From Acaryochloridaceae cyanobacterium SU_2_1 (lineage in GTDB: Bacteria > Cyanobacteriota > Cyanobacteriia > Thermosynechococcales > Thermosynechococcaceae): a DNA stretch of 40,387 nt. Below, in pieces: positions 19,771 to 30,344 of the stretch. The translations under genes were made by a program, and so were the position numbers. A model generated the notes under the pieces. The model searched no databases. It was not told the origin of the DNA and saw only the letters and a program-made list of their open reading frames with translations. Numbering within the stretch: the first letter of the stretch is position 1; each line of letters opens with the position of its first letter. The stretch is taken from assembly GCA_012030735.1 (NCBI GenBank), contig JAAUUW010000010.1, forward strand, positions 1 to 40,387, read 5' to 3'.

Positions 19771-19970
19771 ATGGATCGATCAAGGTAGTGGCTGTTGTTA
19801 CGGGTGCGATCGCATTATTGCTGGGAGTCGCTTATCTTTTGCTGGTACAGATGTTAGATTTTCGGGGAGAGATGCTACCAGCCCCAATGAGCAGCCTGCA
19901 GTTAGCCCCGCCTTGGCCTGCAGAGCTTAACATCAGACATTGCCCAGTTGGGAACCCATTCAGCTTGTAA
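19771..19970 (+). CDS. Small single-helix membrane protein (one frameshift)
   Basis: Unrecognised small protein of about 66 residues. From ATG 19771 the reading is MDRSR; then one G is missing at the GG of 19784-19785. With it restored the protein continues VVAVVTGAIALLLGVAYLLL, a clear membrane helix, followed by DFRGEMLPAP. AAGGA lies 6 nt before the ATG, which supports this start over the frame-only GTG at 19788. The helix is followed by a Pro-rich tail. I have the impression that the DFRGEM motif recurs in small cyanobacterial proteins, but cannot verify it. It lies between the MCE gene and the anti-sigma gene on the same strand. Confidence 0.5.
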
Positions 19971-20004
19971 ATCTTTAGGGGGTTGGCTATAGTGGAATTG
20001 ATAA

Positions 20005-20042
20005 AATAAATATAAAGGAAGGATGTATTCCCTTTATTTATT
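20005..20042 (+). repeat. AT-rich imperfect inverted repeat
   Basis: AATAAAT-AT-AAAGG pairs with CCTTTATTTATT across a short loop, with a 2-nt bulge. It lies between the small membrane protein and the anti-sigma gene and may be a weak terminator or processing hairpin. Confidence 0.35.
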
Positions 20043-20130
20043 CCCTTATCCGGCTCCAGAATTGGATTGGAATTTGATCTTTCTAGATCAGCTTTGCAGA
20101 AATTGAGACTTTAGCGACGGGATTAACTGA

Positions 20131-20583
20131 GTGATTGCTTCTTCCCTTCCCCCCACCGTCAGTCAATGGCACCAAGTTAGTTTTGCCTCAACGCTTTATC
20201 TCCGACCAATTTTAGACTGCCTTTTAGTCGATATTCCCTCCGAGGCTCAAGCAGATTTAAGACTAGGGTTACAAGAGGCTCTGGTTAATGCTGCCAAGCA
20301 TGGCAATCAATTAGATCCTTACAAAACTGTTTTTGTCCATTTCTCGATTAACCAAAATCAGTGCTGGTGGATCATCTGTGATCAAGGAGCGGGATTTGAA
20401 CCCCCTACCTCTCGTCGAGTCGCACCTTTGCCGAAAAAAGTTCCAGAGGTGGGTTGTGAATGTGGACGGGGGTTGTATATCCTCTATCAGATCTTTGATG
20501 ATGTGCACTGGAATAGCGATGGCACAGAGTTGCGTCTGAGTAAATCTCTTAAGGCACTTGTTCCGCCGGGATCATGGCGCTAG
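20131..20583 (+). CDS. RsbW-type anti-sigma factor / serine kinase
   Basis: Small HATPase-fold regulator of the RsbW/SpoIIAB group, which either phosphorylates an antagonist or binds a sigma factor. The N-box EALVNAAKHGN, the G1-like DQGAGF and the G2-like CGRGLYILYQ are all present in a 150-residue protein with no sensor domain. The start is a GTG with no strong ribosome site. It is followed 79 bp later by metG. No partner anti-anti-sigma gene is in the window, so the target is unknown. Confidence 0.85.
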   Translation: MIASSLPPTVSQWHQVSFASTLYLRPILDCLLVDIPSEAQADLRLGLQEALVNAAKHGNQLDPYKTVFVHFSINQNQCWWIICDQGAGFEPPTSRRVAPLPKKVPEVGCECGRGLYILYQIFDDVHWNSDGTELRLSKSLKALVPPGSWR

Positions 20584-20662
20584 AGCCGAGGAAAAGGCAG
20601 CCTCCTAAATCCTTCATGTATGATGGAGTTCGGCAGCAACGACTTGTCCTGTTGATTCGCTT

Positions 20663-22260
20663 ATGACCTGCGCTCCTATCTCTCGATTTGTCCTCACAAC
20701 TCCCCTTTACTACGTCAATGATCTACCCCATATTGGTAGTGCCTACACCACAATAGCGGCAGATGCGATCGCACGGTTCCACCGCCTCCAAGGTCATGAA
20801 GTCCTACTCATTACAGGGACCGACGAGCATGGTCAAAAGATCCAACGCACAGCAGCACAACGGGGTAAAACTCCCCAAGAACATTGCGATCAGATTGTCG
20901 ATGGATTCGTTGATCTGTGGCAACGCTTAAACATCCAGTACGATCGCTTTAGCCGCACCACCAGCCCTCGCCACGCAGCAATCGTAGCCGAATTTTTTCA
21001 GCGAGTTTGGGATCAAGGCGATATCTATCAAGGTCACCAGCAAGGATGGTATTGCGTTGGCTGCGAAGAATTCAAAGAAGAGCGCGACCTCTTGCCAGGA
21101 CAATATTGTCCTATCCATAGCAACCAAACCGTAGAATGGCGAGACGAACAGAATTATTTCTTTCGTCTTTCTCGTTATCAGCAAGCTCTCATCGACTTTT
21201 ACACTGAAAATCCCCACTTTATTCAACCAGAAAGCCGACGCAATGAAGTCCTCAGTTTTGTCCAACAGGGCCTTCAAGACTTTTCCATCTCTCGAATCAA
21301 TCTCGACTGGGGCTTCCCTGTGCCTGGGGATCCACAACATACCCTCTATGTTTGGTTTGATGCCCTACTGGGTTATGTAACAGCCCTACTAAGGGAGGAG
21401 CAAAAGCCCAACCTAGCCAATGCCCTAGACCATTGGTGGCCAATTAACTTACATCTGATTGGCAAAGATATTCTACGGTTCCATGCAGTCTATTGGCCCG
21501 CCATGTTAATGTCTGCTGATCTACCCTTACCCCATCAGATCTTTGGTCATGGATTTTTAACCAAAGACGGGCAAAAGATGGGCAAAAGCTTAGGAAACAC
21601 CCTAGATCCCTTGGCCCTGGTTGATCGATATGGCGCAGATGCGGTGCGGTACTATTTTTAAAAGCCTTAGAATTTGGTCGAGATGGAGATTTTAATGAAG
21701 GGCGATTTATTGAAGTACTCAATGCAGATTTAGCCAACAGTTTAGGTAATCTCCTCAACCGCACCTTAAAGATGGCCGTTAAATACTGCGATGGCAAAGT
21801 TCCCGATATCAATGCCCAAACCTTGCCCAGCGATCATCCCCTCCGTTTATTAGGAGAGCCAGCAGGTCAGCAGGTAGCGGCAGCCTATCAAAATTTAAAC
21901 TTTAGTCAAGCCTGTGGGATTGCCCTAGCCCTTGTGAGAGCTGGAAACCAGTTCATAGATGAGCAAGCACCTTGGTCCTTATACAAACAAGGTGAGCAGC
22001 ACAAAGTGGATGAGACCCTTTACAGTGTTTTAGAATCGGTTAGACTGTCAGCATATCTTTTGACTCCAGTGATTCCTGAATTGAGTACAAAGATTTATCG
22101 GCAGCTAGGCTATGCACTTGATTTGAATCAGCAGCATAAAGATCAAAGCATTCCTTACTCACTGCATAGCGCCTGGGGGGCATTAACACCTTGTCAAATC
22201 TTGGGGGATGCTCAACCCATTTTTCAGAAATTAGAACCCTTAGAAACTGTGGTTCCTTAG
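20663..22260 (+). CDS. metG: Methionyl-tRNA synthetase MetG (one frameshift)
   Basis: Charges tRNA-Met with methionine; an essential cytosolic class I synthetase. The HIGH-type motif is HIGS (residues 23-26) and the KMSKS-type motif is KMGKS (305-309). A zinc knuckle with CxxC and CPIH elements lies near residues 125-155. The frame breaks at the T run 21655-21659: five T give a stop, six give YYFLKALEFGRDGDF and continue to a C-terminal helical anticodon-binding domain, about 532 residues in total with no dimerisation tail. Because this gene should be essential, the break is strong evidence that frameshifts in this window are technical. Confidence 0.95.
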
Positions 22261-22286
22261 CCCTTAATCATGTCATACATGGCACA

Positions 22287-22315
22287 CTGATTTAAGGGGT
22301 ATTCCCTTAAATCAG
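22287..22315 (+). terminator. Terminator hairpin after metG
   Basis: CTGATTTAAGGG (22287-22298), 5-nt loop, CCCTTAAATCAG (22304-22315): a perfect 12-bp stem 27 nt after the metG stop. No U tract follows. Confidence 0.6.
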
Positions 22316-22403
22316 AGACTTGAATTAGCCAAATTTGTATAAACCGACTTAGCTGAAACCGACTTAACAACTTCCTTTAATAAATCCGAGGCTTTCCCTT
22401 CCC

Positions 22404-23039
22404 ATGATGATTAGTTCTGATCTAGACCAGAATGCGATATTTTCAGCAGAGCAGGTCTTAGAAAATCGCGGCCGTATCGCAATCTTTATCGATGGCTCTA
22501 ATTTGTTCTACGCAGCGCTGCAATTAGGCATCGAAATTGACTATACCAAACTATTATGCCGATTAACGGCAGGATCTAGGTTACTGCGCTCTTTCTTTTA
22601 TACGGGAGTCGATCCCAGCAATGAAAAACAACAGGGGTTTTTGCTGTGGATGCGTCGCAATGGTTACCGGGTCATCACCAAAGAGCTTGTGCAATTGCCC
22701 GATGGGTCAAAAAAAGCCAATCTAGACGTAGAAATTGCCGTTGATATGATTGCCTTGGTTGGTTGCTACGATACCGCAATCTTAGTGAGTGGTGATGGCG
22801 ATCTGGCCTATGCCGTTGATGCAGTGAGTTACCGAGGTGTTCGAGTAGAGGTGGTCAGTTTGCGCTCGATGACCAGCGATAGTTTGATCAATGTGGCCGA
22901 TCGATATATTGATCTAGAGGGAATTCGCACTGAGATTCAAAAGGCTTCCCGTTCAGGCTATACCTACCGCCCACTCTCTGGAATTACCCTGACCGAGCCA
23001 GTAGAAGCAGAGGTTGGCGAACCTACTTTTGAACCCTAG
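22404..23039 (+). CDS. NYN-domain protein of the LabA/DUF88 family
   Basis: NYN (PIN-like) nuclease-fold protein similar to LabA, a factor in circadian output in Synechococcus. The acidic residues that would bind metal are present: D30 (FIDGSNLFY), D108 and D114 (ANLDVEIAVDM), D131 and D133 (SGDGDL). 211 residues; two ATGs in tandem begin the frame. Residues 20-175 make the domain; the tail is short and acidic. Nuclease activity is inferred from the fold only. It lies between the metG hairpin and a 534-bp spacer. Confidence 0.88.
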   Translation: MMISSDLDQNAIFSAEQVLENRGRIAIFIDGSNLFYAALQLGIEIDYTKLLCRLTAGSRLLRSFFYTGVDPSNEKQQGFLLWMRRNGYRVITKELVQLPDGSKKANLDVEIAVDMIALVGCYDTAILVSGDGDLAYAVDAVSYRGVRVEVVSLRSMTSDSLINVADRYIDLEGIRTEIQKASRSGYTYRPLSGITLTEPVEAEVGEPTFEP

Positions 23040-23573
23040 GGTCAAAACAAGGGATCAAGGGTCACTCTCATCCAGTAGCCCTAGACTCCCCTATCCTCAA
23101 TTTGAAGGGATAGAGAACTCGCAACTACCCACAATAGAAGACCAGTCCCGTCGGCAACATGGGCCAGCCCGAACAAAAAATTGAATATTTGGAAGGAATC
23201 ACTAGTGCGGATGGTCTTGAAATCTGATCGAAATCATTGAAGGTATAGATTTGGAGAGATGGCTGGCAGCTTTTCTAAGGCTGAAAAACTGTTTGATTGA
23301 TTGCTAGGGGCTTATCTGGCTATTTACAATTTTCCTTAGAGTTTGCAAAATAACTTATGTTGGAGAAGAAAAACTCAGGGTCTTGACCTAGAGAGTAGAG
23401 CTCCAATGCCCGTTTGAGTAGCTAAGATTGGCTAAGCCCAGTCTGTCAAGACTAGGCTAAAATTGTCAACCTATGGGCAGAGGAGTCAATTTCGATTAAC
23501 ATCCAGTTGGATGATGAATTGAGAAAAATTTCTCTCTATAAAATAAAAAAGCGCTTTTCTATTCGACCTAGCG
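23040..23573. other. Intergenic spacer, 534 bp
   Basis: No gene is supported. A 22-codon frame begins at the ATG near 23159 but has no family resemblance. A 14-bp palindrome, GAGAAA-AA-TTTCTC (23521-23534), followed by a TATAAA stretch, lies about 40 bp before the coiled-coil gene and may mark its promoter region. Confidence 0.4.
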
Positions 23574-24938
23574 ATGATTGCAGCTCAGTCAAGGTTAGTC
23601 GAGGGGGTGAAGGGGGTGAAGGACAGAACGGTAATGGAGCATCCTGTGACGGGAGGTTATATGCAAGATTTTAAAAAGCATCCAGAATCTGATCTGGATA
23701 CAATGATGAAGAGAAATACCTTCCAAGTTGGCTTAGAATGTTTGTCAGCTTTGGGGGCATTGGGTGGGACGATCGCAATTGTAGTAGCGAAGGAACTTGC
23801 CTATGTGGCAGCCTTTGCCACAGGACCACTAACCTTGTCTGTGTTGCTCAATCTCTATAACCGTCGACAATTAGATCAACTCACTCGCCGACTGATGTTA
23901 GCGGATACCACTGAAATCCAACGTCGCCTGAGTGCTGATGTGCAATCTGTGAAATCGCAGCTAGATAGCTTGCCCGCTAGCCAAGAGCGGAATGATTATC
24001 AAGAGGTTAAGCTGTCAGTGACCTCTTTGTCAGAGACGGTATCGGGCCTAGAGCGACAAATGCTCGACAGCTCCAACGGTCAATCCTTGGAGACACTCAG
24101 CGCCTTAGAGGAAGAAATCAACCAGCTACGTGAATATCAAATTGATTTGTCCCATTCCTTGGAAGCCCTCCAAGGCCAAATTCCGGCTAGCTTTGAACCA
24201 GGAACCACTTCAGAGGGTCTGCATCAACAATTCTTAAGCCTGCAAAGTTCAGTTGCTGAGCTTTCTGAGCAAACACAAGTTCGCACAGAGGGGACAATGA
24301 CTGATTTAGAGCCTGTGCGCGCAGAATTGCGAGCGATGTTGGCACCGATTCAGCAGCAAGTGGCAGACCTCTGTGAACGGATTGATCAGCAAAGTCTGGT
24401 GCCATCCTCAGTGGATTCTGGCTCTGATGTTGATCTAAGCCAAATGTCTGGTCAGATTGAGGATGTCAGGGTCAAGATGGATACGATGCTCGCCAATATT
24501 TCTGAGGAGATGGAGACGGCTCGCCACTATATGGCAACGACACAAAATCAGGTGAATGAGGTTCAACAGCGCTTAGGGGAAATTTCACCACAGGCTGAGG
24601 GGATTCAGTCAGAAGAACTAAACCACCAACTGCAAACGACCCTGGGCCCTTTACAAGAACATATTGGTCAATTAGAGGGTAAGCTCAATAACTTGCCCAC
24701 AGTAGATCCTGCCCTGACCCAAGAGCATGCAAACCAATTGCAGGGGCTACATCATCAGATCCAAGAGCTAGGATCTCAACTACAGCAGCTATCCACTAGG
24801 GTAGCGGATTTACCCAATATGGTCAGTGATCAAGTTCAAGCCCAGGTTAACGAGCTCCAAGCTCAGCAGTCTTCAGTGGCCCCAGACAAGCAGGAGCAAT
24901 TGTCGGAGTTAGATGCCTTATTGGCAGATCTAACCTGA
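23574..24938 (+). CDS. Membrane-anchored coiled-coil protein
   Basis: Not assigned to a known family. Residues 53-71 and 75-93 are hydrophobic and likely form a membrane hairpin. From about residue 97 to 450 the sequence is Gln/Glu/Leu/Ser-rich with heptad-like spacing (for example LEEEINQLREYQIDLSHSLE), consistent with long coiled coils. The C-terminus (ELDALLADLT) is acidic. 454 residues. The true start may be a later Met (such as residue 30), as the first 29 residues are unusual and no ribosome site is visible. It could be a structural or polar scaffold; this is inference only. Convergent with the amidase gene, 29 bp apart. Confidence 0.75.
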   Translation: MIAAQSRLVEGVKGVKDRTVMEHPVTGGYMQDFKKHPESDLDTMMKRNTFQVGLECLSALGALGGTIAIVVAKELAYVAAFATGPLTLSVLLNLYNRRQLDQLTRRLMLADTTEIQRRLSADVQSVKSQLDSLPASQERNDYQEVKLSVTSLSETVSGLERQMLDSSNGQSLETLSALEEEINQLREYQIDLSHSLEALQGQIPASFEPGTTSEGLHQQFLSLQSSVAELSEQTQVRTEGTMTDLEPVRAELRAMLAPIQQQVADLCERIDQQSLVPSSVDSGSDVDLSQMSGQIEDVRVKMDTMLANISEEMETARHYMATTQNQVNEVQQRLGEISPQAEGIQSEELNHQLQTTLGPLQEHIGQLEGKLNNLPTVDPALTQEHANQLQGLHHQIQELGSQLQQLSTRVADLPNMVSDQVQAQVNELQAQQSSVAPDKQEQLSELDALLADLT

Positions 24939-24967
24939 GTTTAAGGGGGATCTATACCAGGGGGTTG

Positions 24968-26746
24968 CTAGGGGACAGAAGTGTCAGGATCTGTGGTGGG
25001 CTGGGTGAACCAGGCTGCGATCGCCTTTGCTAAATTTACTGCTAATGTTTGTTGGGCCTTCGGATCTGTAATCCATTCAAACTCGGTGGGATGGATCATA
25101 AACCCTAACTCCATGAGGACGGCAGGGGCAACGGTTGGACGAGTCAGGGCCAAATTGTTCCAAAACACACCATAGTCAGGTCGCCCGAGTTTATCCACTA
25201 GCTGGCGGTGCAGAAAGTTTGCTAAGTCGTGACTTTGGGCATGGTACCAAAAAGCCCCGACCCCTTGGGTCTGCTCAGCATTACCTTGATCGGGCAAGGC
25301 ATTGTAATGGAGGCTAATGGCCACCGTCGGTTCTTGGGCATTAATAATATCCACTCGATCCTGGGGGTAAAGATCTTGATCGCCCTCTCGGGTCATCAAG
25401 ACGGTGGCTCCCCGTTTTTCTAGCTCTGCTTTCACTAATCGACTGATCACCAAGGTGACATCTTTCTCGGGAGTACCCGTCGGTCCCCGTGCCCCTAGAT
25501 CATTGGGGCTGCCATGGCCTGGATCGAGCAATATCTTGACCTGGGATAAGCCCGCTTCTCGGGGCGGATGCCTCAGAGACAAAATTAGACTTGTGCCTTC
25601 ATAGCGAAGCTTATAGCCCCATTGACGATTGGATTTAAGTTGAAACCGATAGTCTACTTGTCCAGGGGCAGTCTGTTGCCAATCTAAGCGCCGCAGGATG
25701 GGATCGTCATGGATGGCAATCACATCGGTTTGGGCAGTGGTGTTATAGAGGGTGAGGGTAAAGGTGCGATCGCCTTGGTCTACGCGTATCGGCACGGGCA
25801 GTTCCAAGGGAAAGACCAGCTCTGTCCAACCTGGTACCTGGCGACTGCGAACACTGCGAATTAGGGCATGGGGAAGCCTACCCGAGGGAACAAGAAGAGT
25901 TTCTTTGGCCTTGATCCAACCCCCATAATCTAACCGTAGCCATTCCCCTGACTTACCGGTCACTCGCGCTTGGGTGCCCTTGGGTAAGGGTGTGAGCCGG
26001 GAGTAATCTGTGCTGGGTCCGGTACGCGCCACTCCTTGCTCGCTGATCACTTCAATCACCGACAGCCAGGATGGATCCAAGATTTCCACTGTTCCTGCCC
26101 CCGGCATGTCTACGACTTGCCCGTCTTTAGTCGTCGCCTGGAAGATAGGTTTTCCCAAGGTTCCCACCTCAGAGAATACCGTACAGCCAGTATATTGCCC
26201 TGGAGAGTCTTGGGGAATGGGTTGATTGTTTTGTGTCAAGACCGCAGAGTTGGGTGGCAAGTTGACAGTGCTTGCTAGAGCTTGCAAAGGCACCACCACC
26301 TGATTGCCCAGGATCACAGAGACTTGGGCATTGGGCGTCGCCTTGGCCTTGAAGCAGAGCGGTTCATAGGGTGCTAGGGCCAGATCGACCTGAGGCTCCA
26401 AGGAGTCAGGGATAAACCCTAGGGTGGTAGGGGCGGTGGCTGCCGCTGTCCGCGTCACCTTTAGCATTAAGGTTTGGGACCCATGTTGCAAGGTAAAGAT
26501 ATTCTCGCCAACGGCGAGGGGGAAACTAGGCGCAAAATTCCCCGTCGAACTGCGCTTAATTCCTTTACCATTGACTGTCACTTGGCCTTGAGCTGGTGCT
26601 GAACCAATTAAAAAAATTTGAGTCGCTGTGGTTTGATGACCATCGGGTGGATAAACCACTTGGAGTGCTTCACCTGCTATCACCCTAGAGGGTGTAATGG
26701 CAACCATAGCACTGAAGAGGAGGGCTAGTTTTAAGCCGACTTGCAT
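24968..26746 (-). CDS. N-acetylmuramoyl-L-alanine amidase (AmiC type) with SH3 domain
   Basis: Zinc peptidoglycan amidase that cuts the bond between MurNAc and L-Ala during cell separation. Signal peptide at residues 1-24 (cut near VIAG). An N-terminal beta-sandwich region (30-220) precedes an SH3b-like domain (about 230-285), an AMIN-like beta domain (about 293-395) and the Amidase_3 catalytic domain (about 402-582). Zinc ligands H411, E427 and H480 and catalytic E546 are all present. 592 residues, intact. It is transcribed divergently from the DUF1400 hydrolases. Its regulation is not visible from the sequence. Confidence 0.94.
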   Translation of the reverse strand: MQVGLKLALLFSAMVAITPSRVIAGEALQVVYPPDGHQTTATQIFLIGSAPAQGQVTVNGKGIKRSSTGNFAPSFPLAVGENIFTLQHGSQTLMLKVTRTAAATAPTTLGFIPDSLEPQVDLALAPYEPLCFKAKATPNAQVSVILGNQVVVPLQALASTVNLPPNSAVLTQNNQPIPQDSPGQYTGCTVFSEVGTLGKPIFQATTKDGQVVDMPGAGTVEILDPSWLSVIEVISEQGVARTGPSTDYSRLTPLPKGTQARVTGKSGEWLRLDYGGWIKAKETLLVPSGRLPHALIRSVRSRQVPGWTELVFPLELPVPIRVDQGDRTFTLTLYNTTAQTDVIAIHDDPILRRLDWQQTAPGQVDYRFQLKSNRQWGYKLRYEGTSLILSLRHPPREAGLSQVKILLDPGHGSPNDLGARGPTGTPEKDVTLVISRLVKAELEKRGATVLMTREGDQDLYPQDRVDIINAQEPTVAISLHYNALPDQGNAEQTQGVGAFWYHAQSHDLANFLHRQLVDKLGRPDYGVFWNNLALTRPTVAPAVLMELGFMIHPTEFEWITDPKAQQTLAVNLAKAIAAWFTQPTTDPDTSVP

Positions 26747-26945
26747 ATAGGTTTACTCGCTGCTAGCTGCATCAAGCATACCCTAGTGTTCTGGCTAGGA
26801 ATGGGTCAAGCTGATTTATCTGTAACTTGGGTCGATTATTTTTATTTTCGAGAATAAAAGCGTGCGACGGATCACTGACGTTTGGCTCTCAGCCTGAGAA
26901 AATGGAGATGATTAATCTTTAATCTTTGCAGACAAGGCTGGGGCA

Positions 26946-28637
26946 ATGGTGATTGGCATTAAGTCTCTTGCGCGTCAAAGCTGTTGGATCGGTAGCCTAG
27001 GAGGCTTGACCATCGCTAGTACTATTGCCCCCACTGTTGCAGCGGAGCGGGTCTATGTTAGCTATGCTTTCTTGCAGCTACCCATACAAGTTTCAGATTT
27101 AGAACGCTATGCCCAACAGGGACAATTGCCACCTGCCTTAGCGACTTATCAACCCTATTTAAAACCTGAACAGCTCGCCCGATTGCGTGCCACCTTGCAA
27201 ATGCAGGTGCAGGTTTCGCCTCAAAATCTCACCTATTTTTTGGGAACACCCTTAGGTAAAAATCTGCTCCAGCGGAGCAGTGCCATTCTGCAATCTAAAA
27301 CGCGCGGCGCTAATCCTCAGGCGTTGCAAACAGCCTTGGTATCGGCAGCGGCTGAACCTGGCGGTTTAACGGTCTTGAAGGTGCTACGCAAGTTTCCTGA
27401 AGCAGAGATGAAAATTGATCTTCAGCAAGGAGCCAAGATCTTAAAGCAAGTGGAAGGATTAATCCGACAAACAGATGCTGCGATCGCAACCCTAGACAAC
27501 CCAGCCTCGCAGCCAGTCCCAAGCCAGCCCCCCTCTAATCTCGCCCGTTTAAAAACTTGGGGCCAACCCGGTCCCTATCCCATCCAAAAACTGACCTTCA
27601 ATCTGGAGGACAAAACCCCTAAACGCATTCAATTGAGTCAATCCAGTCGTCAATTTCCCGTTGACCTCTATTTACCCCAAACATCCCAGCGAAAACCCAG
27701 CCCTGTGGTGGTCATCTCCCATGGTCTTGGATCTAGTCGCTCTGCCTATGTCTATTTTGCGAATCATTTAGCCTCCCATGGATTTGTGGTGGCTGTGCCC
27801 GAGCATCCCGGGAGTTCTGTTCAGTATTTTCAGGCCCTATTAGCAGGACAGGTTTCTAGAGACTCGGGAGCGGAGGAGTTTATTGATCGACCCTTGGATG
27901 TCAGCTTTATGTTGGACGATTTAAAGGTGCGATCGCAAACCGATCCTCGCCTGCAAGGACGATTAGATCTAGAGCAAGTCGGGGTTGCTGGTCATTCCTA
28001 TGGAGGATATACCGCCCTAGCCCTAGCAGGGGCCACCATCAACTTCAACCAACTTCAGCAAGACTGCGGTCCTGCCCTCCAACAGACCTTGAATATTTCC
28101 TTATTTTTACAGTGCCAAGCCCTCAGCTTACCCCCACAAAACTACAACTTTACCGACGCTCGGGTCAAAGCTATACTGACCATCAGCCCGATTACCCAAA
28201 GTATCTTTGGTCCATCGCAACTCAAAACTCTCAAGCTGCCAATTCTACTCCTTGCCAGCGGTGCAGACACCATCACCCCCACCTTGCTAGAGCAATTGCG
28301 CCCCTTTACCTGGCTCAATAGCCCCCATAAGTATCTGGCTTTAATTGAAAAAGCTAGCCATTTTTCCACCGTCGATCAGCTCAAGGCCGATCAACAAGTC
28401 CTCGATACTCCCTCTCAACTCCTTGGACCCCAACCTGAAATTGCCAGATCATATCTACAAGTGCTTGGGTTAAGCTTTTTTCAGACCCATCTACTCAGTA
28501 TTCCCCAGCAAGAAACCGCCTTAAATGCGTCAGCGGCGCGGCTGCTGAGTCGAGAACCCTTACGTCTTAGCCTTGTGGAAGCCCTGAATCTGCCCCCCGA
28601 GGCGAAACCAGTAGCCATCGAAGCTAACCAGCCTTAA
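26946..28637 (+). CDS. Secreted DUF1400 alpha/beta hydrolase, copy 1
   Basis: Cyanobacterial secreted hydrolase with an N-terminal DUF1400 domain and a C-terminal alpha/beta-hydrolase fold. Signal peptide 1-33 (cut near VAA). DUF1400 covers about residues 35-180. The nucleophile S351 lies in GHSYGG; the oxyanion element is SHG at 258-260. Candidate acid and base are the Asp in LASGADTI and the His in EKASHFST. The natural substrate (lipid, ester or other) is not known. 563 residues, intact. The second copy follows 31 bp later and truB after that, so they probably form one transcription unit. Confidence 0.88.
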   Translation: MVIGIKSLARQSCWIGSLGGLTIASTIAPTVAAERVYVSYAFLQLPIQVSDLERYAQQGQLPPALATYQPYLKPEQLARLRATLQMQVQVSPQNLTYFLGTPLGKNLLQRSSAILQSKTRGANPQALQTALVSAAAEPGGLTVLKVLRKFPEAEMKIDLQQGAKILKQVEGLIRQTDAAIATLDNPASQPVPSQPPSNLARLKTWGQPGPYPIQKLTFNLEDKTPKRIQLSQSSRQFPVDLYLPQTSQRKPSPVVVISHGLGSSRSAYVYFANHLASHGFVVAVPEHPGSSVQYFQALLAGQVSRDSGAEEFIDRPLDVSFMLDDLKVRSQTDPRLQGRLDLEQVGVAGHSYGGYTALALAGATINFNQLQQDCGPALQQTLNISLFLQCQALSLPPQNYNFTDARVKAILTISPITQSIFGPSQLKTLKLPILLLASGADTITPTLLEQLRPFTWLNSPHKYLALIEKASHFSTVDQLKADQQVLDTPSQLLGPQPEIARSYLQVLGLSFFQTHLLSIPQQETALNASAARLLSREPLRLSLVEALNLPPEAKPVAIEANQP

Positions 28638-28668
28638 TTGAGATACCAATTGAGAGATACCAACTGAC

Positions 28669-30340
28669 ATGAGAAGAGAAAGGCGATGTCAATCGCTACT
28701 GCGGCAGGGAGGATTGATCAGCCTCAGCATGGCAATGACCATACTGCCCATTCAACAAAGTCATGCAGCTGAACGCATTTTTGCCTCCTATTCACTTCTA
28801 GAACGCTCCATAACTATCGGATCCCTAGAAGCCTTTGCCAAGGAGGGACGCCTTAGCAGCGATATCGCCCCCTATCTGGCTTATTTCACGCCAGAACAAC
28901 AACAGATCCTCCGCCAAAGTTTACAAGAGCGTCTTAACCTCACACCAGTGGCTGTCTCTCAATTTTTGTATACGCCTGTGGGTGAAATATTTTTGCGACG
29001 GGTAGAGCAAGTTGTGGGCACAAAATCTGGAGCTGGTAGCTTCTATGCCCTCCGCTCCGCCTTGATTCTAGCCGCCCAAGATCCCGAAGGGTTAACCGCC
29101 CTCAGTTTCCTTCGAAATTTCCCTGGTGCGGGGGTCAAGGTGGATGTAAAAGCAGCACTCAGCATTCTTAATCAGCTCCAAGCCGTCCTTAGGCAGACCT
29201 CCCAAAGGGTGCAGGCTGTCATCGCCCAATCTAAGGCTGAACCCCAGGCTGAGGAGCGTTGCGGGCTGGTTATTATCCCAACCTGGGCTGTATCAATGGG
29301 AGCGCCTTAGCCTAGAAAATCTCAAGGACGATAGCCCTAAACGGCTTGCTTATACAGGGCGGGCACGGACTCTAGCTGCGGATCTCTATCTGCCCAAGAC
29401 CGAAACAGCACAAGCCTTGCCGGTGATTGTGATCTCCCATGGATTCAACTCTGATCGCAGTACCTATTCCTATTTAGCCGAACATCTTGCTTCCCTTGGC
29501 TTTGTGGTCTTAATGCCCGAGCATTCTGGCAGCACCGGCAAACAATTGGCTGCGCTGCTGCAAGGCCGGGCCCAGGATGTAATTGAACGCACAGAATTTA
29601 TCGATCGCCCCTTGGATGTCAGCTATCTGCTAGATGAGCTAGAGCGCAAATCTCAGTCTGATCCACGCTTTCAGGGCCGGTTTAACTTGCAAAAAGTAGG
29701 AATTCTCGGCCATTCCTATGGGGGATATACGGCCTTTGCCTTAGCAGGTGCTCCCCTCGACTTTAAGGGGCTACGTCAAAGTTGCCAAGCGAATGTCAAC
29801 CAAACCTTTAACTTGTCTTTGATCTTGCAATGCCAAGCCTTGCAATCACCTCAGGAAAACTTGGACTTAAAAGATTCCAGAATTCAGGCGATTATTGCCA
29901 TTAGTCCCATTGGTCACTTTTTATTTGGCAAAGCTGGCTATAGTCAGGTTCAAGTGCCGGTGATGATGGTTGCCGGCAGTGCTGATACCATTGCTCCGGC
30001 TGTACCTGAGCAAATTGAGCCCTTCACTTGGCTGACAACTCCCCAAAAACAGTTGGTTCTCATTAATAATGGCACTCATTTCTCTACGGGCAATCCCTCT
30101 GAAACTTCTCCGGATATTTTTGCGCAATTCTCAGGGATGATTGGGCCGAATCCAGCCTTAGCTCGTTACTATTTGACCAATCTCAGTACGGCATTTTTTA
30201 GCCGTCATGTTAACAACCAGCCGAGTTTTGAACAATTTTTGACATCTAGTTTTGCAGCTGGACTCAGTCGCGGTCCCCTTACGCTGCATTTGACCGATCG
30301 CCTCTCTTTGGTCCAACCTGCTGCTGAGCAACAACCTTAA
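28669..30340 (+). CDS. Secreted DUF1400 alpha/beta hydrolase, copy 2 (one frameshift)
   Basis: Tandem paralogue of the preceding hydrolase with the same order: signal peptide (1-34, ending HAA), DUF1400 domain, alpha/beta hydrolase with GHSYGGYTAFAL nucleophile elbow, SHGFNSDRS and a terminal NNGTHFST His. The frame is lost at the GGG of 29263-29265; removing one G gives CGWLLSQPGLYQWERLSLENL, which is how copy 1 continues between its domains. Divergence from copy 1 is large, so the duplication is old. Start ATG 28669. The truB gene begins 4 nt after its stop. Confidence 0.85.
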
Positions 30341-30344
30341 TACA

